A DNA stretch of 64,000 nucleotides from Candidatus Competibacteraceae bacterium (GCA_016712625.1 JADJQQ010000018.1:124001-188000); one strand, 5' to 3'. Shown: positions 35,157 through 44,121, counted from the first letter of the stretch. Translations and numbers: made by a program. Notes: generated from the letters alone by a model not told the origin.

Positions 35157-35513
35157 CTAATTTCCTGGTGGAGAGGTCGCGCCGAGCTGCTGCAACAAGC
35201 CGAGCATATCGGTTTCGTACCAGCTTTCTATTACCTGATCGCCCGCAACACGAAGAATGCCAATCTCGGTAAATTGAACCTGCCGGTTAGTTGGAGCAAT
35301 GCCCATGAACTCACCTTGATGGGCGCCACCTTGAATAAATCGCCCGACCACCAAATCATTTTCGGCGATCAAATCTTCGATAGTCATATGAAAGTCAGGA
35401 AAGGCCGAGCGGAATAGGGTAGCGATGGCCCTGACTCCGACGGGGCCGACTGGCAATTGGGGCGCGCTGGGGCTGGTGGCTTGCGGGTGAAAAATTTCAT
35501 CGGCAACCTCCAA
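35157..35513 (-). CDS. SnoaL-like ester-cyclase-type protein, 5'-truncated
   Basis: 118 codons from TTG 35513. It carries EVADEIFHPQATSPSAPQLP, VGVRAIATLFRSAFPDFHM, ENDLVVGRFIQGGAHQGEF and VIESWYETDMLGLLQQL, the ester cyclase (SnoaL-like) pattern. The frame continues upstream as ALYFIEEVWNRGHL, clearly the conserved first helix, but then hits TAA with no ATG. TTG 35513 has GAGG upstream, so a shortened protein may still be made, lacking the first helix. Treat as probable pseudogene or recent truncation. Confidence 0.65.
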   Translation of the reverse strand: MEVADEIFHPQATSPSAPQLPVGPVGVRAIATLFRSAFPDFHMTIEDLIAENDLVVGRFIQGGAHQGEFMGIAPTNRQVQFTEIGILRVAGDQVIESWYETDMLGLLQQLGATSPPGN

Positions 35514-35560
35514 ATGGCCTCGATTCCAGACTTCTTCGATAAAATAAAGCGCTTGTTAAA

Positions 35561-36211
35561 TTAGCATTTCTGATCGCAGGGCGCGCTATTGCGTTGCTCG
35601 ACCTGTCCGTTGTAGGTATTGACTATTTCGTCAAAGCAACCTTGGCCTTGAATGGAAACACGCCGCAGCAACTTCGAAGAAGTAATCCATCGCTGACATA
35701 AGACAGTAGGGCTGGCTTGCGCCAACAGAATCGGAGCCAATGCTCCATTTGCGCTGTTGGCATAAGCCGAATTGATGAATAGATCGCCGACAGCCATTTT
35801 CTTGGGAGTCAGCGAATCCAAGCCAACCCACCGAAAGATGGATTCCTGACCGGGCGCTTGTATCCTCAGTAAAACGTCACCGGATCGGCAAATAATGGTC
35901 CCTACTTCGATATTGAAGCTATTCTTGACGCTGATAAACTCACCCTTGCTGCATTCAAAATTTTTCTTCCAAAGCTTGTTTTCCTCGGAAGCGATTCGGC
36001 TCATTCCAAAAGGAATGTCTCTATTCCATGCTTGATAAAGCTCCAGAAATGTTGGTATCGCGCCGATCAAGGTAATAATGATTGTGGGATATACCAGCAA
36101 CCACTGCCACCACGTCGATGGTTTCGGATTGTGCTCCGAGTGATTGGATTTCTTAGTCCAGCCTTCTGCTGGATCGCTGTCTTTCATCAAGGTACTTTGG
36201 TTCATAGTCAT
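35561..36211 (-). CDS. Uncharacterised membrane-anchored protein
   Basis: 216 aa. One transmembrane helix at about 37-57 (WLLVYPTIIITLIGAIPTFL) follows a short hydrophilic N-terminus, leaving a C-terminal domain with five cysteines (FECSKGEF, TIICRSGDVLLRI, TVLCQRW, GQGCFDEIVNTYNG, APCDQKC). Positive residues near the N-terminus and the odd-looking Cys pattern fit an exported C-terminal part with disulfides, though the orientation is uncertain. The start overlaps the stop of the 48-aa ORF as TAATG, so they are translationally coupled. No family recognised. Base composition is lower in GC than neighbours, hinting at separate origin. Confidence 0.6.
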   Translation of the reverse strand: MTMNQSTLMKDSDPAEGWTKKSNHSEHNPKPSTWWQWLLVYPTIIITLIGAIPTFLELYQAWNRDIPFGMSRIASEENKLWKKNFECSKGEFISVKNSFNIEVGTIICRSGDVLLRIQAPGQESIFRWVGLDSLTPKKMAVGDLFINSAYANSANGALAPILLAQASPTVLCQRWITSSKLLRRVSIQGQGCFDEIVNTYNGQVEQRNSAPCDQKC

Positions 36212-36357
36212 TAATCGGTAACCCGATTACCTTCTAAAGAGATTTCTGAAATCACGCCAAGATCGCGTAATTGCCCCATCACATCCATATTCCAACCTTG
36301 CTCGATAGCGCGTCGCGCAATGCGCTTGTTCTGTTCCAGGATGCTCTGTTCACTCAC
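36211..36357 (-). CDS. 48-aa ORF coupled to the membrane-anchored protein
   Basis: GTG start at 36357 with GGAGG seven bases upstream. The product begins MSEQSILEQNKRIARRAIEQ and ends LEGNRVTD. Its IARRAIEQGWN segment loosely recalls the first helix of SnoaL-like proteins, and it could be a leftover of one. The stop TAA overlaps the next ATG (TAATG). Too short for a general gene finder, but the ribosome site and coupling support it. Confidence 0.5.
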   Translation of the reverse strand: MSEQSILEQNKRIARRAIEQGWNMDVMGQLRDLGVISEISLEGNRVTD

Positions 36358-36369
36358 AACACACCTCCG

Positions 36370-37791
36370 TTACTGTTCCACCCAAACCGACACCGAGCCG
36401 CCGTTGCAGCGAAACTCGCCCCAACCATCCGCGCCGGTGGTGATCGCGCCGCTGACGTTGCCGGTTGCGTCGGTGAAATTCCGGTTCGGGCGGTTGGCGT
36501 TCATCCGCTTCGAACCGCCCGGCCCGTCGCTGAGCAGCACCGCGATGGCGCGCGGGTGCTCGGCGTCGCCTGATCGGGTCCAGCCGACGACATCGGGATG
36601 ATCGAAGTAATCAGTTTGCGGGCCGTACGCGTGGTCCCGCCGCGCTTGTAGCAATTGATCGAGTATTTGCCGGTGCGACGGGCGACCCGGCGCACCGTAA
36701 TAGTCGGGATAAAACACGCAGGGCTGGCCGCCTTCCCGCAGCAGGATCAGGGCGTAGGCCAGCGGTTTGAACCAGTCCTGGATGGTGCGTTCGCGGTAGG
36801 TGTCGTGGTTGTCGATAAAGGTGGCCGCCAGCGTCGGAGAGCGGGCCAGCAGCGTGTCATTGAGCAAGTTGCGCATATCGAAGTTGCCACTGCTTTCGGA
36901 CGCCGCCCGCAGGTTGAAATACAGCGGGAAATCGAATAACGACAGGCGTTGGCCGGTTTGTTCGATAAACCATTCCAGAGTCGCCAGATTGCCGGAAAAG
37001 TATTCGCCGACGGCGAAGAGGTTGCGATCCGGGAAAGCGCCGCGAACCGCGTCCAGCCATTCGTTGAAGAAGGAAAAACGGATGTGCTTGACCGCATCGA
37101 GCCGAAAGCCGTCGATGTTCAAGGTGCGGACGAGCCATTCGGCCCAGCGGTTCAACTCGGTCCTGACCCCGGCATTACTCATGTCGAGGTCGGCGAACAT
37201 CAGATAATCGAAATTGCCCCGCTCTGGATCGACCGGCGTTTCAAACACCTTATCGCGCAGTCGGAAGATTTCTCGCGCGCTGGTGCGTTGGTCGTAATCG
37301 ACCGCATCGAAGTGGGACCAGTCCCATTTGAAACTGGAGTAGACATCGCCGCGACCGGGAAAGGTAAAGGAGGTCCAGGCGTCGATTTCGCGCGGCGGAC
37401 CGATTTCGATAGTGCGGTTGTCTTGTGAAACCGGGGTTGCGAGCACCGCGTCGGTGGCGTCCGCGCCCGCCTTGTGGTTGAGAATGACATCCAGATAAAT
37501 CCGCAAGCTCGCGGCGTGCGCGGCGGCAATGGCTCCTTCCAGTTCCACGCGGGTTCCGTACTTGGTGCGCACTGATTCTTTTTGATCAAATTCGCCCAAG
37601 TCCCACAGATCGTAGACTCCGTAGCCAACGTCGGAATACCCCTCCCGCGCTTTGCAAGGCGACGGCAGCCAAAGCGCGGTGACGCCCGCCCTCGCTAAAT
37701 CTGGAGCATTGCGTGCCATCTCGCCCCACAGCGTGCCGTCGGCCGGGTAATCCCAATGGAAGTACTGCATCAAAGTCTCGTTGGTCGCCAT
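36370..37791 (-). CDS. Cytoplasmic alpha-amylase (GH13)
   Basis: 473-aa amylase resembling E. coli AmyA. It hydrolyses alpha-1,4-glucan. Conserved blocks: DVILNHK (region I), GFRLDAVKH with nucleophile Asp (II), FAVGEYF with Glu (III) and FIDNHD (IV). N-terminal MQYFHWDYPADGTLWGEM is typical of intracellular liquefying amylases and there is no signal peptide. ATG 37791 is chosen (MATNETL) over 37806, with GGGAAG upstream. It starts 34 bases past the larger GH13 gene. Confidence 0.93.
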   Translation of the reverse strand: MATNETLMQYFHWDYPADGTLWGEMARNAPDLARAGVTALWLPSPCKAREGYSDVGYGVYDLWDLGEFDQKESVRTKYGTRVELEGAIAAAHAASLRIYLDVILNHKAGADATDAVLATPVSQDNRTIEIGPPREIDAWTSFTFPGRGDVYSSFKWDWSHFDAVDYDQRTSAREIFRLRDKVFETPVDPERGNFDYLMFADLDMSNAGVRTELNRWAEWLVRTLNIDGFRLDAVKHIRFSFFNEWLDAVRGAFPDRNLFAVGEYFSGNLATLEWFIEQTGQRLSLFDFPLYFNLRAASESSGNFDMRNLLNDTLLARSPTLAATFIDNHDTYRERTIQDWFKPLAYALILLREGGQPCVFYPDYYGAPGRPSHRQILDQLLQARRDHAYGPQTDYFDHPDVVGWTRSGDAEHPRAIAVLLSDGPGGSKRMNANRPNRNFTDATGNVSGAITTGADGWGEFRCNGGSVSVWVEQ

Positions 37792-37824
37792 CGTTACGCT
37801 TCCCAAGTTGTTATCGCCGCGCCA

Positions 37825-40329
37825 TCACTGTCGCCGGAAGACCAGCACGCTGTTGGCGGGCAGGCGAGCGGCGAACGCGCCGCCGCTTTGCGAAAGCGCC
37901 CCGGCGTTAGTCAAACCACCGCCACCGTATGCGGTTGCATCGCTGTTAAAGATTTCTTGCCATTGGCCGTCATTGCCAATCCGCGAGCTTTCAATTCGAT
38001 AGCTGTCCCCGAACGAACGGTTATTCAGGCTCACAAGCACCAACAGTTCCTCGCCGTCGTTCCAGCGTCGGAACGCCAGTACCCGGTTAGCGTCGTGGGC
38101 ATGGAGAATATCGATATTGCGCGAACGCAAAGCGGAGCGAGCAAGCCGCAGGCGGATTACGTCCTGGTAAAAACGAAACAGGGTTGCTCCCGCGCCTTGG
38201 CGCAGCGCCGGGAAGTTTTCGCGGTGATTGATAAAATCGTCGTAGCGATAAGGTTCGGTCGCGCCGACTTCCTCGCCCATGAAAAACATCGGAATGCCCG
38301 GCCCCAGCAGCGTCATGCCGGCGGCGACGCGGGCGCGAGCCTCGGCGTAACGCCGGGTATCGGGAATGCTCAACGACGCGCCGTTGATGGCCACCACCAG
38401 CGTCCGCGCTGAATAAACCCGCTGGCCGCCTTCCTCGTAGTAAGAATTGCCGGCTTCGTCGTGCGATTCGTGATAGACCACCTTGGCGGTGGCGCTTTCG
38501 GCCAGTGCGTCGGCGAACCGACCCATCGCCAGCGGCCGGTCGTCGCCGTAGCCGGCGAATTTGAGCAATCGGGCGCGGCTGGCGTCGTTCTGCGCGTCGC
38601 CGATCAGATGGTGATAAAAATCAGCGTACCAGGTCGCGTCGAAACCGAGTCCGCCCTGTTCGCTTGATTGCGTGACCGCCGCCCAGCTGGAGTGGTCCTC
38701 GGCGGTCAGAAACACGTTCGGCTGGATGAGTCTTAGGGTCCGAGTCCATTCGCGCAGGAATTTTGCGCCGAACGCCCGCGCGGCGCTGGCGGGCGCGCCG
38801 TCGGCGTGCAGTACCGCGTAAGAGTGAATCGAGGTGGTCTGATCGACCCGGAAACCGTCGAGATGAAATTCGCTCACCAGCATCGCCGCGCTGCTGATGA
38901 ACAGCTTGCGCACGGTTTCTTCCCAATAGCGCGGCGCGTAGCCGGTTGACATATTGTCGACGTAGCCGCCGTGGCCGGTGGGCGTCTGTTGCGGATTGCG
39001 CCGCGCCGCCGCTTCATAGGCGGGATAATCGCCGGGACGCCCTTCGTACCAGTAATAGATATTGTTTTCAGGCGCGGGCGAATCGTAGGCCCATTGGGCG
39101 CGCTCGCCATCATGGGTGTAGTGGTTGTACACCACGTCCAGCAGCACGGCGATGCCGCGCCGGTGGCATTCGCGAACGAAATGTTTGAACTGATCGCGTC
39201 CGCCGCCGGCGTATTCGATAGCCAGAAAGTGCGAGGTGCCATAACCCCAGTTGGTCCAGCCCTCGAATTCGGAAGTCGGCATCAGTTCGACGCAGTTCAC
39301 GCCGAGTTCGACCAGATAGTCGAGCAGCGCGATGGCTTCGGCCAGCGTGCCGCGTGGGACTTGAGCCACCCCTAGTCCGTCGATGTGGAGCTCGTAAATC
39401 ACCAGATCGTCGAGCCGGGTCGGCAGCGGACGATTCGGATCAAACTCATCGCGCCAAAACTCCTCCTCGTCCGCCCAATCGGTTTCCGGCCAGATCAGGT
39501 TGCCGTTCGCGTCCATTTGGCGAAACGGCCGCACGATCCGTTCGGGATCGACCACCACCGAGCAGCTTTTCGCGCCGTCCAAATCCTGACGGGTACCGTT
39601 CCACGGCGGTTCGTTCGGTTCCGGTTGATCGGGATTCTTGCCGCCGCTGCCAATCTGGCAACGGGAATAAAGGTCGGTGCGATAGGCGACCGAGCCGTCC
39701 TCGCGGGTGATGCGGAACAGATAGGGGGTATGATCGAAGCTGGCGAAACTCGCCAGTTCGGGCACGTCATTGACCCGCGTCGTCCAAACCCCAGCCTCGT
39801 CCCGGTGCATCGGAAAGGTTGCCGTAATGCCACGCCCGTCGTTCCAGATATAACCGCCCGCCGATTCGCCGCGTACCAATTCGACATTGCGGGCATTCGG
39901 CGCCCACACCGCAAAACGGACGGCCGGTTCAGCCTGGCCCGCCAGAAACAGCTTGTTCGCACCCAGCCGACGGCAGTGAGTCAAGTAATAACGCTCGGTC
40001 TGATCGGCGGCGCGCAACGTGAAACCGCGGTAGCGCTCGCTCACGTTCGCATCGCTGACTTCGGTCGCAATACCCCAGGCGTCGCCGCGCCCCGGCGCGT
40101 CCACCGTCACCCCCCAGCGGAAGTTTTGGCCGATCTGACTATCGTCGAGCTGGATCGTGGCCCGAAACGCGGGGCAGCCGTCGTCGCTGGTAAACGCCTC
40201 CATCGGCGTCGAACTCCACTGATCCGACCGCAAGCCTTGCGCGTTCCAGTTGCCCGACAAGCGGGCGTTGCTCAGGAGCGGTTGCCGCAGTCCGGTTAGA
40301 TATTCAAATCGCATGGGAATCAAAGCCAT
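37825..40329 (-). CDS. GH13 alpha-glucan enzyme, branching-enzyme/trehalohydrolase-like
   Basis: 834 aa. The N-terminus has two carbohydrate-binding-like beta domains (CBM48 type; FRWGVTVDAPGRGDAWGIAT, AVRFAVWAPNARNVELV). The catalytic barrel starts about residue 310 (VIYELHIDGLGVAQVPRGTL) with region I DVVYNH, II GFRVDQTTS (nucleophile), III TAEDHSSW and IV VYHESHDE. C-terminal beta domain follows. The layout resembles glycogen branching enzyme or TreZ, but the exact specificity is open. No signal peptide. It shares the cluster with another intact and one broken GH13 gene, so intracellular glucan turnover is likely. Confidence 0.85.
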   Translation of the reverse strand: MALIPMRFEYLTGLRQPLLSNARLSGNWNAQGLRSDQWSSTPMEAFTSDDGCPAFRATIQLDDSQIGQNFRWGVTVDAPGRGDAWGIATEVSDANVSERYRGFTLRAADQTERYYLTHCRRLGANKLFLAGQAEPAVRFAVWAPNARNVELVRGESAGGYIWNDGRGITATFPMHRDEAGVWTTRVNDVPELASFASFDHTPYLFRITREDGSVAYRTDLYSRCQIGSGGKNPDQPEPNEPPWNGTRQDLDGAKSCSVVVDPERIVRPFRQMDANGNLIWPETDWADEEEFWRDEFDPNRPLPTRLDDLVIYELHIDGLGVAQVPRGTLAEAIALLDYLVELGVNCVELMPTSEFEGWTNWGYGTSHFLAIEYAGGGRDQFKHFVRECHRRGIAVLLDVVYNHYTHDGERAQWAYDSPAPENNIYYWYEGRPGDYPAYEAAARRNPQQTPTGHGGYVDNMSTGYAPRYWEETVRKLFISSAAMLVSEFHLDGFRVDQTTSIHSYAVLHADGAPASAARAFGAKFLREWTRTLRLIQPNVFLTAEDHSSWAAVTQSSEQGGLGFDATWYADFYHHLIGDAQNDASRARLLKFAGYGDDRPLAMGRFADALAESATAKVVYHESHDEAGNSYYEEGGQRVYSARTLVVAINGASLSIPDTRRYAEARARVAAGMTLLGPGIPMFFMGEEVGATEPYRYDDFINHRENFPALRQGAGATLFRFYQDVIRLRLARSALRSRNIDILHAHDANRVLAFRRWNDGEELLVLVSLNNRSFGDSYRIESSRIGNDGQWQEIFNSDATAYGGGGLTNAGALSQSGGAFAARLPANSVLVFRRQ

Positions 40330-40386
40330 AAAAGTGTTCCTTTAATACTTCCTACTACTTCCGCTCGGTGGTGCGCCATAAATCGC

Positions 40387-40824
40387 TCAAGCTGGCGGTG
40401 GAGGCGGGTTATCCTGATCGGTAAAACCTTGGGTCAGCTGCACGATGTTGCCTTCGGGATCGGCCAGCCACACACTGCGCCAGCCGGGGATGAAGGCGTC
40501 GAAGCTCAGTGGCCCGAAGGTGATCCGCGCCTCGTCGCCCATCGCCGCCAGTTGAGCATCCACATCGTCCACCTGGAACGAGAAGTTGCGCACGCCGGGA
40601 TAGAGCAGCCCTTCGTCGTTGGTGTCCGGCGAAGCGGGCCGTTCGCCCTGCGCCGGGAACAGCTCCAGATACACCCCGCCCCCGCGCAGAAAGATGATTT
40701 GACGACCGTCCGGCAGATCAATCACGCGCGCGCGCTGGAAACCGAAGTGCGTGCTGTAGAAGCGCTCGATGGCGCCTTGGTCGATGCAGTTCAGAGAAAG
40801 ATGATGAAACTGGATAAGGTGCAT
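40387..40824 (-). CDS. VOC-superfamily (glyoxalase/bleomycin-resistance-type) protein
   Basis: 145-aa VOC metalloenzyme-type fold: IQFHHLSLNCIDQGAIERFY with metal-type His, RQIIFLRGGGVYLELFP with Glu, FSFQVDDVDAQLAAMGDEA, and WRSVWLADPEGNIVQLTQG. The paired beta-alpha-beta-beta-beta modules are clear. Such proteins act on vicinal oxygen substrates, e.g. methylglyoxal-thiol adducts or dioxygenation. It starts 12 bases after the GMC oxidoreductase stop. Confidence 0.85.
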   Translation of the reverse strand: MHLIQFHHLSLNCIDQGAIERFYSTHFGFQRARVIDLPDGRQIIFLRGGGVYLELFPAQGERPASPDTNDEGLLYPGVRNFSFQVDDVDAQLAAMGDEARITFGPLSFDAFIPGWRSVWLADPEGNIVQLTQGFTDQDNPPPPPA

Positions 40825-40836
40825 AAGAACGTCTCC

Positions 40837-42369
40837 TTACAATCCGGCCTTGATCAGGTCGGCGCATTTTTCGGCGATCATCAAGATGCCGGCGTGACAA
40901 TTGCCGGACGGCACCGCCGGCATCACACTGGCGTCGGCCACTCGCAACCCGTCCAGACCGCGCACGCGCAGGCTGGGGTCCACTACCGCCGCTTCATCCA
41001 CTCCCATCTTGCAAGAGCCGGCCTGGTGGTGATACGAATCGGCCCGCTGGCGCACGAACTCGCGCAGTTGGGCGTCGGTGCTTACCCCCGGTCCCGGCAG
41101 CACTTCGCCGGTAACCCAATCGGAAAAAGCACGGGTCGCGAAAATCTCGCGCGAGCACTTCACCGCATCCACCAGCCGCCGGGTATCGTCCTCGGTGCTG
41201 AGATAGTTCGGATTGACCAGCGGCTTGGCCAGCGGATCGCCGCTCGAAAGCCGCACCCAGCCGCGCGAGGTCGGACGCACCACGCCGGGCAAAATGCTGA
41301 CCGCGTTGGGGTTCTGTTGGCCGATGATGATGTCGAACGGGACGTGGACGAAGGCGATCTGGATGTCCGGCCCGGTTTGCCGGGGATCGGATTTGTAGAA
41401 CAGCGCCGCTTCCGACAGGTTCAGCTGGGGCGGCGGCACCGGCCGCGCGGTGGTCTGGATCAGTCCGGTCAAAATGTGGTTATGGAAGTTCTCGCCGACC
41501 CCCGGCAACGCCGCCCGGATCGGAATATTGAATTGACGCAGCGCGTTCGGGCTGCCGATGCCAGACAGCAGCAACAGCTTGGGCGATTCGATCGCGCCGG
41601 CGCAGACCAGCACTTCCCGCGCCGCCCATGCGATCTGTAAGTTGCCCTGTTGGCTGTATTCGACCCCGACGCAACGCGAACCTTCGAATAGCAGCCGGGT
41701 CGCCTGGGCGTCGGCGCATAGCGTGACGTTCGGCCGCGTCAAGGCCGGCAACAGGTAGCCTTCTCGCGCGCTCCAGCGTTTGCCGTCGCGGATGTTGACA
41801 TGATGCCAGCCGGTTCCTTCCATCTGGGGGCCGTTAAAGTCGTCCGTGGCCGGATAACCCAATTCCCGGCAGGCGGTGATGAAGGCCGCCGAAGTCGGGT
41901 TCGGCTCGTGTAATCCGGCGTTCAGCAGCGCAATGGGACCGCCTTTCCCGATCCAGGGGCCGGTGTCGTCCTCTTGATCTTCCAATTTTTGAAAATAGGG
42001 CAGTACGCTTTGATAATCCCAACCGGCGCAGCCTTGCGCCGCCCAGCTGTCGAAATCGGATGCATGGCCGCGGATGTGCATCAGGACGTACAGGTTGCTG
42101 GTGCCGCCGGGTAGCTTGCCGCGCGGTTCATGGACGGCCCGGCCGTTCAGGTTTGGCTGCGGCACGCTGCGATAGCCCCAATCCACCGCCGAACCGAGCA
42201 GGGTCGGCCAGGCCGCCGGAGTTTGAATCCGGTTCTCGATCTCGGTCGGGATGTCGGAGCGGCCGGCTTCCAGAATCAGTACCCGGACGTTCGGGTCTTC
42301 GCTCAACCGGTTGGCCAGCACCGAACCGGCGGAGCCCGCGCCGACGATGACAAAATCGTAAGCACTCAT
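40837..42369 (-). CDS. GMC-family FAD oxidoreductase
   Basis: 510 aa. FAD motif YDFVIVGAGSAGSVLANRLS, GMC signature 1 HEPRGKLPGGTSNLYVLMHI, signature 2 CAGAIESPKLLLLSGIGSP and C-terminal ADASVMPAVPSGNCHAGILM. Catalytic His is in SYHHQAGSCKMG. Where choline or alcohol dehydrogenases have Asn (GNTNAP), this protein has His (GNCHAG), the His-His pairing seen in glucose-oxidase or aryl-alcohol-oxidase-type members. It oxidises an alcohol or sugar carbon. No signal peptide. The NTF2-like gene at 42382 ends 12 bases upstream. Confidence 0.9.
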   Translation of the reverse strand: MSAYDFVIVGAGSAGSVLANRLSEDPNVRVLILEAGRSDIPTEIENRIQTPAAWPTLLGSAVDWGYRSVPQPNLNGRAVHEPRGKLPGGTSNLYVLMHIRGHASDFDSWAAQGCAGWDYQSVLPYFQKLEDQEDDTGPWIGKGGPIALLNAGLHEPNPTSAAFITACRELGYPATDDFNGPQMEGTGWHHVNIRDGKRWSAREGYLLPALTRPNVTLCADAQATRLLFEGSRCVGVEYSQQGNLQIAWAAREVLVCAGAIESPKLLLLSGIGSPNALRQFNIPIRAALPGVGENFHNHILTGLIQTTARPVPPPQLNLSEAALFYKSDPRQTGPDIQIAFVHVPFDIIIGQQNPNAVSILPGVVRPTSRGWVRLSSGDPLAKPLVNPNYLSTEDDTRRLVDAVKCSREIFATRAFSDWVTGEVLPGPGVSTDAQLREFVRQRADSYHHQAGSCKMGVDEAAVVDPSLRVRGLDGLRVADASVMPAVPSGNCHAGILMIAEKCADLIKAGL

Positions 42370-42381
42370 GGGACGGCTTCC

Positions 42382-42801
42382 TTAACCCGGCGGCGCTTTG
42401 GGGTTGGTGGGGTGGTTGAAGGGTGCGAACGCCGTTTCGTCGTGAATCGTGCGCATGTACTTGATCTTGCCGTTTTCCAGGCGGAAGTAATTCGCGCCCA
42501 CCACTTCGCGCTCCGGCAGGTAGTTGTAGGCGATGGGCGTGCCGGCGCGGTTGGCGGCCTCGCAGCGCCAGACCACCACCGCTTGATCGCCGTCCACCAC
42601 GATTTCCTGAGGGAGCATCTGGAACTTGCTGTAGCCGTAACTGATGGCTCCGATTGCGCCTTCCAAGATGCCGATGCCTTCAAAATGCCCGGCCAGTTGT
42701 TCGTCGCCGATCACATCTTCGGCGAACAGCGTCAACCACTCATCCCAAGCGCCACGTCCGGCGGTTTCGTAATACTTGTCGATCACATCGCGAGTGCTCA
42801 T
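42382..42801 (-). CDS. NTF2-like (SnoaL-type) protein 1
   Basis: 139 aa with NTF2-like fold: VIDKYYETAGRGAWDEWLTL, FAEDVIGDEQLAGHFEG, VVVWRCEAANRAGTPI and YFRLENGKIKYMRTIHDE. The pocket face carries His/Asp/Glu residues fit for an isomerase, dehydratase or hydrolase. One of four intact members of this fold in the cluster, each different in sequence. It lies just upstream of the GMC gene in transcription order. Confidence 0.82.
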   Translation of the reverse strand: MSTRDVIDKYYETAGRGAWDEWLTLFAEDVIGDEQLAGHFEGIGILEGAIGAISYGYSKFQMLPQEIVVDGDQAVVVWRCEAANRAGTPIAYNYLPEREVVGANYFRLENGKIKYMRTIHDETAFAPFNHPTNPKAPPG

Positions 42802-42843
42802 AAACCGTGCTCCTGTGCTGAAATCAAATCCGATGAATGGCGC

Positions 42844-43137
42844 TTAGGCCGAAGGGCCGCGCGGTCGCCGTCGCGGCACGTTGTAGGCCTTGACGAACTC
42901 GTCGGCGGCGTCCTCAATGATCGGTACGAAGTCGTTGATCAAGAAATCGGGGTCCGGCAACGGTCGGCCGGCCAGCCCCCACTTGCCCTGCTTGACTTCC
43001 TCGACCATGACGTAAACATAAGGCCGGGCCGCTTCCATGGTGGCTTTGCAGAAGGCGTCGGTCAGGTCCTTGACCAGCGCGGTTTTCTGTTCGTCGGTAA
43101 AAAAGTTTTCGATGATCTTGACGCTGACGATAGGCAT
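42844..43137 (-). CDS. Tautomerase-family protein (4-oxalocrotonate tautomerase-like)
   Basis: 97 aa starting MPIVSVKIIENFFTDEQKTA, so Pro-1, the catalytic base of the family, is exposed after Met removal. It continues LVKDLTDAFCKATMEAARPY, VYVMVEEVKQGKWGLAGRPL and has a longer Arg/Pro tail than usual. The start ATG 43137 is fixed by Pro-1; the longer frame to 43245 is rejected. It would shift double bonds in keto-enol intermediates. Two NTF2-like genes flank it. Confidence 0.85.
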   Translation of the reverse strand: MPIVSVKIIENFFTDEQKTALVKDLTDAFCKATMEAARPYVYVMVEEVKQGKWGLAGRPLPDPDFLINDFVPIIEDAADEFVKAYNVPRRRPRGPSA

Positions 43138-43154
43138 GGCGGATTTCCTTGCTC

Positions 43155-43559
43155 TCAGGTCCAGAATTCGTCGTACTGCGCCGTGCCATCGCCGAAGATC
43201 GCGCCCCGGCCCTCGATGACCTTGCCGTCCCGCCAGGTCAGCCAATGGATCACGTCGATGTCGAGCCGGCGATCCGGCTGGCCGGCGCGGTTGCCGGTGT
43301 TGCGGGTCACGTCCGCCGAGAAGTTTTCGGCGGTCATGACCGCGACCGAGGCCATGCGGAAGCTGTTGTCCGACAGCTGGCCGACCGTGCCCATGAACTG
43401 GATGAATTCATCCAGATTGTTTTTCCAGCCTGACAGTTGGTTGTGGCCGGGAACCAGCCAACGCATGTCCTCGGCCCACAGTTCGGCGATCTGGCTGCGT
43501 TGGCCGGTGGCGAGCGCCGCGTAGGCGGCGGCGACTTGTTCGGAAGTGATGATGGTCAT
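43155..43559 (-). CDS. NTF2-like (SnoaL-type) protein 2
   Basis: 134 aa: VAAAYAALATGQRSQIAELW, AEDMRWLVPGHNQLSGWKNN, LDEFIQFMGTVGQLSDNSFR, and DVIHWLTWRDGKVIEGRGAI. The WLVPGHNQLSGWK segment is shared in type with protein 3 (WNLPGRHPLSGTK), so those two are related paralogues. Substrate unknown. Spaced 9 bases from protein 3 and 17 from the tautomerase. Confidence 0.82.
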   Translation of the reverse strand: MTIITSEQVAAAYAALATGQRSQIAELWAEDMRWLVPGHNQLSGWKNNLDEFIQFMGTVGQLSDNSFRMASVAVMTAENFSADVTRNTGNRAGQPDRRLDIDVIHWLTWRDGKVIEGRGAIFGDGTAQYDEFWT

Positions 43560-43568
43560 GCGGGTCTC

Positions 43569-44051
43569 CTAGGCGGCCAGCCGGTCAGGGATCGGCCTGA
43601 GCTGGTAGACGGTGTTGAAGAAGTTATCCACGGCGTGCTGGTCGCTGATGTACACCTGGACCCGCGCGATCCGGCCGTTTTGAATCCGGTAATGGGTGCA
43701 GTTGAGAGCGTTCAAGGTGACTGGCGACTCGTTGCCGGAGGCATCGCGCACCGTGGTCGTTCCCTGCCCGCGATGGACTTCCACCACCGTATCGTCGCCA
43801 AAGGTATCGACGCCGGTGCTGGGGTCGCGTTGCGGGTCAAGCGTGACCTGAATGTTGGCCCGTACCAGTTGGGCGAAGAATGCCAGCACTTCTTCCGCGC
43901 CGTTCTTGGTGCCCGACAGTGGATGGCGGCCGGGCAGGTTCCAGACTAGATCCGGCGCGAAGATCTCGTTGCGGATCGTGGCCATGTCGTTACGGTTGAA
44001 GCACTCGTACATTCTTTGCACCAGCGCGATGTTGGGATGGGTGTCTGCCAT
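43569..44051 (-). CDS. NTF2-like (SnoaL-type) protein 3
   Basis: 160 aa: IALVQRMYECFNRNDMATIR, NEIFAPDLVWNLPGRHPLSG, TKNGAEEVLAFFAQLVRANI and CTHYRIQNGRIARVQVYISD. A classic SnoaL-like start helix and pocket. Related to protein 2 through the PG(R/H)xxLSG block. Catalytic role unproven. Confidence 0.85.
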   Translation of the reverse strand: MADTHPNIALVQRMYECFNRNDMATIRNEIFAPDLVWNLPGRHPLSGTKNGAEEVLAFFAQLVRANIQVTLDPQRDPSTGVDTFGDDTVVEVHRGQGTTTVRDASGNESPVTLNALNCTHYRIQNGRIARVQVYISDQHAVDNFFNTVYQLRPIPDRLAA

Positions 44052-44121
44052 GGTGTAGTCCTCTTGGTTGCTTAAGTGTTTGAAGATGGCGCGGGCTGAG
44101 TCCGGCGCTGGGTCGATTCCG

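Noticed and set aside
40429..41640. 403-codon plus-strand frame over VOC/GMC genes
   Set aside because: Antisense shadow in a GC-rich region.
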